Source: Caldifarciminota bacterium (GTDB lineage: Bacteria; Hydrothermota; Hydrothermia; B15-G9). From it: a DNA stretch of 10,170 nt. Location of the stretch: positions 1 through 10,170 of the forward strand of contig JAMOPK010000277.1 in NCBI GenBank assembly GCA_027064565.1, in the 5' to 3' direction. Made by a program: the position numbers and the translations under genes. This document shows, in pieces, positions 6,496-10,170 of this stretch. The first letter of the stretch is position 1, and each line of letters opens with the position of its first letter. Under the pieces are notes generated by a model. The model worked only from the letters and a program-made list of their open reading frames with translations. It did no database searches and was not told the origin of the DNA.

Positions 6496-6906
6496 ATGGT
6501 GAATACCGAAAAACTGCTGAAAATCCTCAAAATTATCGTCGTATTCGAGGTCGTGATTTCGATATTGCCTCTCGCACTATCTTTCTACAATTTCGTGGCG
6601 ATACCTGCGCCACACCGTGACCCCTACCCGATGTTTATCCTCACCTTCCTTATCATAGCAGCACTATTCGTCTCAATGCGGCTGATCCTTTTCTTCGTCA
6701 GTCAGCTATCTCAGGCGATCATGAAATTCGTTATCGGGCTGGTCGTGCTGTTAGGTGGTCTGGTCATCGTCCTTGAAGGGATTTACATGGCGGCCATTTA
6801 CGGGAACTGGAAGCTCTATTTGCCTTATCTCGTCATTTTTCTGTTTTATCTGCTCCGTTTCTACTGGCCAGTTAAAGGGATAGTCGAGGAGATGGAGGAG
6901 ATTTAA
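6496..6906 (+). CDS. Small four-helix membrane protein, function unknown
   Basis: This 136-aa integral membrane protein has hydrophobic segments at about 12-34, 46-68, 75-101 and 107-124, a short loop PAPHRDPYP between the first two, and an acidic C-terminus (EEMEEI). The first helix contains E18 and P25, and the third contains E94. ATG 6496 is preceded by a weak GGGGA (6490-6494). An in-frame GTG at 6454 would overlap the previous gene and add a charged N-terminus, which is less likely. It is the last gene of the plus-strand run, 19 nt after the exported protein, and its TAA overlaps the stop of the convergent E1-like gene. No family is recognised. Confidence 0.7.
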   Translation: MVNTEKLLKILKIIVVFEVVISILPLALSFYNFVAIPAPHRDPYPMFILTFLIIAALFVSMRLILFFVSQLSQAIMKFVIGLVVLLGGLVIVLEGIYMAAIYGNWKLYLPYLVIFLFYLLRFYWPVKGIVEEMEEI

Positions 6907-7574
6907 AGGTCGATAACGTCAAAGGTGTTGTTTAACATATCGACTATCAACAGCCTGTTGATCAGATTTTCCCCCATTCCACAGAGCAGTTTGACCGTTT
7001 CAGAGGCCTGAATAGAAGCGACCGCAACGACGAGAGGCGGGTAAACCGGGACAGGACCGCTGTCCTCGACTGCCTCAAATATTTCCCTCAGGGTCTGGGT
7101 CAGGCCGTAGCGGATCACTGTAACCTGGCCGTGAAACCGCGCAACTCCACCGTGAACGAGTGGGATATCGGCTTCTTCTGCCATTTCATCAAGGATGAAC
7201 CTGTCGCTGAAGCTGTCGAGGCAATCGACGATGACGTCAACGTCGGGCATGTCGAAATTCGCGTCGATCTTGACTTTGTGAGGCATCACTTTTGTGTGAG
7301 CCGAGATCTCGGCAAGCCTTTTCTTTGCGATCTCCACTTTGGGCTTCCCAATGTCTTTTGATGTGTAAAGCAACTGACGGTTCAGGTTGCTCTCTTCCAC
7401 GGTGTCATGGTCAACGATGTGCAGGGTGCCGATCCCAGTTCTGACGAGCAACTGGGCGACGGTGGAGCCAAGGCCGCCAAGGCCAGCGATGAGGACACTG
7501 CTGCGCTGGAGTTTTTTCAGGCAATTACTGCCCAGAAGGCCGGCGTGCCTGTCGAAAATCGGGTTTATCAACAA
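6903..7574 (-). CDS. HesA/MoeB/ThiF-family E1-like adenylyltransferase
   Basis: This 223-aa E1-like enzyme would adenylate the C-terminal glycine of a sulfur-carrier protein. Seen are the nucleotide loop GLGGLGS (31-37), VDHDTVEESNLNRQ with D55, R66 and Q67, K79 of the GKPK block, and DCLDSFSDR (117-125) with D120 in the place of the MoeB magnesium aspartate. It is shorter than MoeB or ThiF (about 250 aa) and has only three isolated cysteines (C18, C118 and one in LLCGMG), so the two CxxC zinc pairs of MoeB are missing. No ATG is available. The start is TTG 7574, with GGAGG (7587-7583) 8 nt upstream. It follows the carrier gene directly and probably serves it in pyranopterin thiolation for the oxidoreductase. 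ThiS activation is the alternative. Confidence 0.9.
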   Translation of the reverse strand: MLINPIFDRHAGLLGSNCLKKLQRSSVLIAGLGGLGSTVAQLLVRTGIGTLHIVDHDTVEESNLNRQLLYTSKDIGKPKVEIAKKRLAEISAHTKVMPHKVKIDANFDMPDVDVIVDCLDSFSDRFILDEMAEEADIPLVHGGVARFHGQVTVIRYGLTQTLREIFEAVEDSGPVPVYPPLVVAVASIQASETVKLLCGMGENLINRLLIVDMLNNTFDVIDL

Positions 7575-7575
7575 C

Positions 7576-7905
7576 TTAGCCGCCTCCGGCCGGTGGGAAT
7601 ACAGCGACCCTGTCGCCGGGCTTCACGAGGGTGTCGAGTCCGTTCAGGTGGTGGATGTTCTTGCCGTTCACCAGAATCATCGTCCCGCGTTTGATCTTAT
7701 CCCCGTCCATGAGTTTGGCGGATATGTCGGTTCCAAGTTTCTCGGAAGCGATAGAAATAAGCTGACGGACCGTGACTGGCCCGTCAGCCTCGATTTCGAG
7801 TCCGGCCACCCCAAGGACAAGCCTCAGGGTGGCAAAAAACTCGATTTTTATTCGATTCCCAGTTCCTTTAGTTTCTCCTCTGTCGGTATCCCTTCTTTCG
7901 TCCAT
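7576..7905 (-). CDS. MoaD/ThiS-like sulfur-carrier protein
   Basis: This small ubiquitin-fold sulfur carrier is predicted at 109 aa. The domain starts at about residue 18 (RIKIEFFATLR, typical of MoaD), continues with TVRQLI, MILVNGKNI and LVKPGDRVAVFPP, and ends GlyGlyGly. The C-terminal glycine is where the partner E1 would attach AMP and then sulfur. Its place between the oxidoreductase and the E1-like gene points to a dedicated carrier for the tungsten or molybdenum pyranopterin. ATG 7905 has GAGGU (7916-7912) at good distance but gives 18 extra residues read from the end of the oxidoreductase gene in another frame (58-nt overlap). The only start-like codon at the domain edge is an ATA at 7851. 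The domain call is firm; the start is less so. Most MoaD proteins end in two glycines. Confidence 0.87.
   Translation of the reverse strand: MDERRDTDRGETKGTGNRIKIEFFATLRLVLGVAGLEIEADGPVTVRQLISIASEKLGTDISAKLMDGDKIKRGTMILVNGKNIHHLNGLDTLVKPGDRVAVFPPAGGG
7583..7587 (-). promoter_or_regulatory. Ribosome binding site of the E1-like gene inside the carrier's Gly tail
   Basis: GGAGG, read 7587 to 7583, lies 8 nt before TTG 7574 and decides that start. The same bases encode two glycines of the carrier protein's AGGG terminus (codons GGA GGC GGC, then TAA). The functional tail of one protein and the translation start of its partner enzyme are thus written in the same DNA. Confidence 0.7.
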
Positions 7906-9653
7906 CCTCTGACCTCGTAATATTTGGGCAGCAGCTCGTCCAATTTCACCACAGCGCCCTTGTTGGGGCCATCCGGCATGGGTTCCTCAAGGAACCTCTT
8001 GGGCAGTTTGTCCTCCTTGGGGTCAATGCCGGCCTTGAGGTTATAGACGCGCTCGAGATTCCATATCCTCTCGCCAGCCTTCATAACTTCTTCGGTGGAA
8101 ATATCCCATCCCGTAGCTGCTGCAAGCAGATCGCGGTAGTCGTCAGCGCCAAGTGCGAAGGAGGAGAAGAGGCAAAGCCCCTCGGAATCGATGACAGCTG
8201 TGAGGTCCTGGAAGATTTTAACCCATTCTGCCTTTCCTTCAAGGCTCTGTGGATCCAGTTTCTCAGGCACACCGAGGATCTCCGGTGAGATCATGTAGCC
8301 GCGGACGTGGCATCCACCGCGGTTCGACGTGGCATACTCGAGAGCATGACCCTGAACACCGCGCGGGTCATAGGCCGGCAGTTCCTGCTTCTTTACAGAC
8401 ATGGAATACTCAGGATGGCCATAGGATTCGGCAAAACGATAGGAACCTTCTGCAAGCTTATCACCGAGTCCTTCACGATATGCGATCTTGTAGGTGTAAT
8501 AGACAATCGCCTCGGAATTACCGAACCGGAGTTCTGGGCCTTTCTGCAGGTCTTCTTTGGGCAGGATGCCACGCTCATACAGCTCCATAGCGCAGGCTAT
8601 CGTTGCTCCAGTGGAAATGGTGTCGAGGCCGAGGTCGTTACACAGGAAGTTGGCTTCTGTGATAGCGTTGAGGTCGGAAACGCCGCAGTCCGCGCCAAAA
8701 GCCCATCCAGTTTCGTACTCAGGACCTTCCCCCTCAAGCCCCGTCGGAAGCTTTGTTACCCTACCACATCCTATTGGGCACGCATAACAGGCACGATTTT
8801 TAATAAGGTATCCCTTTTCAACGAGTGCTTCTCCCGATACTTCGTAGGTTTTCTCAAACACACCGGTCTGGAAATTGCGCGTTGGATAGAGACCATTCTG
8901 GTTGATGATGTTATCCAGAACTTTCGTTCCCAGTTTCGGCAGTCCTTCACCGGTGATAGAGTCTTTGCGCAGAGTATCGGTCTTTTCACGAATTACGTGA
9001 AGGAATTTGTCAGTGGCGGCTTTAGGTTTTTTGCTGCCCTTGACGATCACCGCTTTCAGCATCTTGCTGCCCATCACGGCACCGACGCCCGTTCTTCCCG
9101 CAGCACGATGTTTGTCGTTGATAACAGCGGCAAACTTCACAAGGTTCTCGCCTGCCGGCCCGATGCAGGCTACTTTGGCGCGAGAGAGTCCCGTCTCCTC
9201 CTTCAGTTTATCGGTCGTGTAGTGAGTGCCTTTGCCCCAGAGATGAGATGCATCGCGAATCTCCACCTGATCGTCGTTTATGTAGATATAGACCGGCTTG
9301 TCAGATTTGCCTTCGACGATAAGCATGTCATATCCGGCATGTTTGAGTTCGGCTCCGAAGAATCCACCTGAGTTACTGGAAGCAATTGTCCCGGTGAGAG
9401 GTCCTTTTGTGACCACCATGTAACGTCCTCCAGTGGGAGCGGCGGTTCCGGTGAGCGGCCCGGTGGCGAATATCAGCTTGTTCTCAGGGCTGAGAGGGTC
9501 AACTTTGGGATCCACTTCCTTGTAGAGGTAGTATGAAGCAAGTCCACGACCTCCTATGTATTTGCGGAGATACTCCTCAGGTATATCTTCAACCTTTATC
9601 TCGCCTGTGCTCAGGTTGATCCTGAGCAGTTTACCGGTGTATGTTCCTAACAT
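7848..9653 (-). CDS. aor: Aldehyde:ferredoxin oxidoreductase (tungsten/molybdenum pterin enzyme)
   Basis: This 601-aa enzyme oxidises aldehydes to acids with ferredoxin, using a bis-pyranopterin tungsten (or molybdenum) centre and one 4Fe-4S cluster in the cytosol. The cluster cysteines are C289-x2-C292-x3-C296 and C494, almost the same numbers as in Pyrococcus furiosus AOR (288, 291, 295, 494). E314 and H449 fall where that enzyme has E313 and H448. The pterin-contact motifs are NDLGLD (339-344) and DSEGLC (489-494); the first begins with Asn rather than the Asp of DxxGLD. The length matches the family (about 605). ATG 9653 follows GGAGG (9665-9661) by 7 nt; an upstream in-frame ATG at 9737 lies inside the structured leader and is rejected. 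It leads an operon with the carrier and E1-like genes. The exact aldehyde is unknown. Confidence 0.94.
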   Translation of the reverse strand: MLGTYTGKLLRINLSTGEIKVEDIPEEYLRKYIGGRGLASYYLYKEVDPKVDPLSPENKLIFATGPLTGTAAPTGGRYMVVTKGPLTGTIASSNSGGFFGAELKHAGYDMLIVEGKSDKPVYIYINDDQVEIRDASHLWGKGTHYTTDKLKEETGLSRAKVACIGPAGENLVKFAAVINDKHRAAGRTGVGAVMGSKMLKAVIVKGSKKPKAATDKFLHVIREKTDTLRKDSITGEGLPKLGTKVLDNIINQNGLYPTRNFQTGVFEKTYEVSGEALVEKGYLIKNRACYACPIGCGRVTKLPTGLEGEGPEYETGWAFGADCGVSDLNAITEANFLCNDLGLDTISTGATIACAMELYERGILPKEDLQKGPELRFGNSEAIVYYTYKIAYREGLGDKLAEGSYRFAESYGHPEYSMSVKKQELPAYDPRGVQGHALEYATSNRGGCHVRGYMISPEILGVPEKLDPQSLEGKAEWVKIFQDLTAVIDSEGLCLFSSFALGADDYRDLLAAATGWDISTEEVMKAGERIWNLERVYNLKAGIDPKEDKLPKRFLEEPMPDGPNKGAVVKLDELLPKYYEVRGWTKEGIPTEEKLKELGIE

Positions 9654-9660
9654 CTCAACA

Positions 9661-9781
9661 CCTCCCATGTTTGAAGAAATCCTCTCCTTTCCAAACACGG
9701 GAGGCGATGCAGGTTTCCCTGCACACCCATTGGCCACGCACCATGGGCATTAAGCCTTTAGGTGACAGTGGCTCGGAGAGG
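9661..9781 (-). ncRNA. Structured leader, candidate Moco/Tuco-type riboswitch of the oxidoreductase gene
   Basis: Read on the minus strand, the leader has: a 7-bp closing helix CCUCUCC (9781-9775) with GGAGAGG (9687-9681); a conserved-looking CUCCGAGCCAC just inside it; a stem CCCAU (9747-9743) with AUGGG (9730-9726), extended by GG/CC past a bulged A; a stem UGCAGG (9723-9718) / CCUGCA (9713-9708) capped by the GNRA loop GAAA; then CGCCUCCC. From memory, a GNRA-capped stem followed by CGCCUCCC is a feature of the Moco RNA motif (Rfam MOCO_RNA_motif). A 13-nt inverted repeat, 9704-9692 with 9673-9661 (one mismatch), would bury the GGGAGG ribosome site of the oxidoreductase. That hairpin's upstream arm lies inside the proposed aptamer and its loop holds the 3' half of the closing helix, so the two folds compete. 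Ligand binding would free the ribosome site, giving an ON switch, as reported for Moco-using enzymes. Assignment is by eye. Confidence 0.75.
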
Positions 9782-9801
9782 TTTAAAATCGTTGATTTCT
9801 C

Positions 9802-9832
9802 AAAATAATGAACAACCAGTCAACCGGGTTAA
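9802..9832 (-). promoter_or_regulatory. Weak candidate promoter of the oxidoreductase operon
   Basis: On the minus strand TATTTT (9807-9802) and TTAACC (9832-9827) are four-of-six matches to the -10 and -35, with a long 19-nt spacer. Transcription would begin near 9795, just before the structured leader, which is where a start is needed. A TTGACT at 9823-9818 is a better -35 sequence, but nothing resembling a -10 follows at the right distance. Low confidence. Confidence 0.22.
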
Positions 9833-9973
9833 TTTTTACACAAAAGAGAACGGTTTTCAAGTTCCGCCGGATAGTATTCCAAAAAGTCTTACTGAGATTT
9901 GAAGCCCTCGATTTTTAGAAGCAGTTTTGACAACCGGGCTATCCCTACTCTGTTTTTTCTGATAAATGGGGCA

Positions 9974-10016
9974 GGTGGGCGGATGCTTTGCCCGACAACA
10001 GATTTGATCTGGCTGG
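9974..10016. repeat. Dispersed intergenic repeat, copy B
   Basis: This diverged copy of the element at 334-378 has GGTGGG, CGG-TG and GCCCGACAA (9990-9998) in the same order and orientation. It can form a short hairpin from GGGC (9977-9980) and GCCC (9990-9993). It lies 79 bases before a TATAAT box and about 100 bases before birA, as copy A lies before the serine operon. Confidence 0.5.
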
Positions 10017-10068
10017 CATCCTTGATCGGCGAAAATCCTGTTCTGGCGAATACACCCGGCGATGCGTT

Positions 10069-10074
10069 TATAAT
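10069..10074 (+). promoter_or_regulatory. TATAAT -10 box of the biotin ligase gene
   Basis: A perfect TATAAT lies 23 nt before the ATG. The hexamer 17 nt upstream, GCGAAT (10046-10051), is a poor -35. Transcription would start near 10081, leaving a very short leader containing the ribosome site GGAGGAG. Confidence 0.5.
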
Positions 10075-10097
10075 TTCCAGCCTTATGGGAGGAGAAG

Positions 10098-10170
10098 ATG
10101 AAAGTCTTTCGTTTCGATGAGATTGATTCCACAAATCTTGAGGCGTGGAGAAGGATAGAGGCCGGCGAAG
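10098..10170 (+). CDS. birA: Biotin-[acetyl-CoA-carboxylase] ligase, N-terminal fragment (cut by window edge)
   Basis: Twenty-four codons are visible before the window ends: MKVFRFDEIDSTNLEAWRRI and then EAGE. FDEIDSTNxEA is the hallmark start of the biotin-protein ligase catalytic domain, which makes biotinyl-AMP and attaches biotin to carboxylase carrier proteins. Because the catalytic domain starts at residue 1, this is the single-domain form without the N-terminal DNA-binding repressor domain of E. coli BirA, so it should not regulate biotin genes. GGAGGAG (10088-10094) is 3 nt from the ATG, and its GGAGG core (10088-10092) is 5 nt away. The call rests on a short but highly characteristic motif. 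Confidence 0.88.
   Translation, partial: MKVFRFDEIDSTNLEAWRRIEAGE

Larger units (their letters stand above)
9782..10097. other. Intergenic region between the oxidoreductase leader and birA (316 nt)
   Basis: This stretch is AT-rich at 9782-9850 (promoter area of the oxidoreductase) and then mixed. It contains a perfect TTGACA at 9927-9932 on the plus strand with no matching -10 at 16-18 nt, a repeat copy at 9974-10016, and the TATAAT box at 10069-10074. Open frames of 70-90 codons on both strands here lack ribosome sites and family motifs, so I see no gene. Confidence 0.6.

Noticed and set aside
8307..9371. 354-codon plus-strand open frame over the oxidoreductase gene
   Set aside because: The minus strand here encodes every cofactor residue of AOR. 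The plus-strand peptide shows no family features.
9654..9737. N-terminal extension of the oxidoreductase to an upstream in-frame ATG at 9737
   Set aside because: The extra 28 residues are absent from the family, the ATG lacks a good ribosome site, and the DNA forms the structured leader. ATG 9653 has a strong GGAGG site.
9927..9932. Perfect TTGACA -35 box upstream of birA
   Set aside because: No acceptable -10 lies 16-18 nt downstream, and the TATAAT at 10069 is much better placed for birA.
9857..10134. Overlapping minus-strand open frames of 81 and 91 codons
   Set aside because: They span the birA promoter and the repeat copy, have no ribosome site and match no family.
1..10170. CRISPR array, tRNA/rRNA genes, transposase or phage genes
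   Set aside because: I looked for regularly spaced direct repeats, tRNA-like cloverleaf or CCA ends, rRNA segments and transposase/integrase motifs, and found none.

Overview
This 10.2 kb window reads as the chromosome of an anaerobic bacterium. The evidence for Bacteria is the strong Shine-Dalgarno sites (GGAGG-type, 4-8 nt before most starts), one near-consensus TATAAT box before each of two plus-strand transcription units, and a biotin ligase. The evidence for an anaerobic lifestyle is a tungsten/molybdenum aldehyde:ferredoxin oxidoreductase. The phylum cannot be fixed from the window. The serine genes are of the short-SerA plus class V aminotransferase type seen in deep-branching and thermophilic lineages.

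Layout. (1) 1-127, minus: the N-terminus of a radical SAM protein that runs off the left edge. (2) 128-464: a divergent intergenic region with two GC-rich hairpins and a TATAAT box. (3) 465-6906, plus: a tightly packed seven-gene run. It begins with a class V aminotransferase, a 305-aa D-3-phosphoglycerate dehydrogenase and a DUF1015 protein (the serine-synthesis module). Four uncharacterised genes follow: a TIM-barrel protein with a GH42-like cysteine cluster, a protein of two cysteine-free thioredoxin-like repeats, an exported beta-rich protein and a four-helix membrane protein. (4) 6903-9653, minus: an operon of aldehyde:ferredoxin oxidoreductase, a MoaD/ThiS-like sulfur carrier ending in GlyGlyGly, and a HesA/MoeB/ThiF-like E1 enzyme. 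It converges on the plus-strand run so tightly that both last genes share a TTAA stop site. (5) 9654-10097: a structured leader of the oxidoreductase gene, then a non-coding stretch with a second copy of a GC-rich repeat. (6) 10098-10170, plus: the first 24 codons of a biotin-protein ligase.

How the genes work together. The aminotransferase and SerA would turn 3-phosphoglycerate into phosphoserine. No phosphoserine phosphatase is present; the DUF1015 protein, translationally coupled to serA, occupies that place. In the minus operon the E1-like protein probably activates the Gly-Gly tail of the carrier for sulfur transfer in pyranopterin synthesis, and the cofactor is used by the oxidoreductase made from the same mRNA.

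The most notable signal is the leader of the oxidoreductase gene (9661-9781, minus). It has a GAAA-capped stem and blocks that I recognise as resembling the Moco/Tuco RNA motif. It also has a 13-nt inverted repeat that would bury the gene's own ribosome binding site, and a 7-bp closing helix that competes with that hairpin. This fits a cofactor-responsive riboswitch that turns the gene on. The second area of interest is the block of four uncharacterised genes at 3772-6906.
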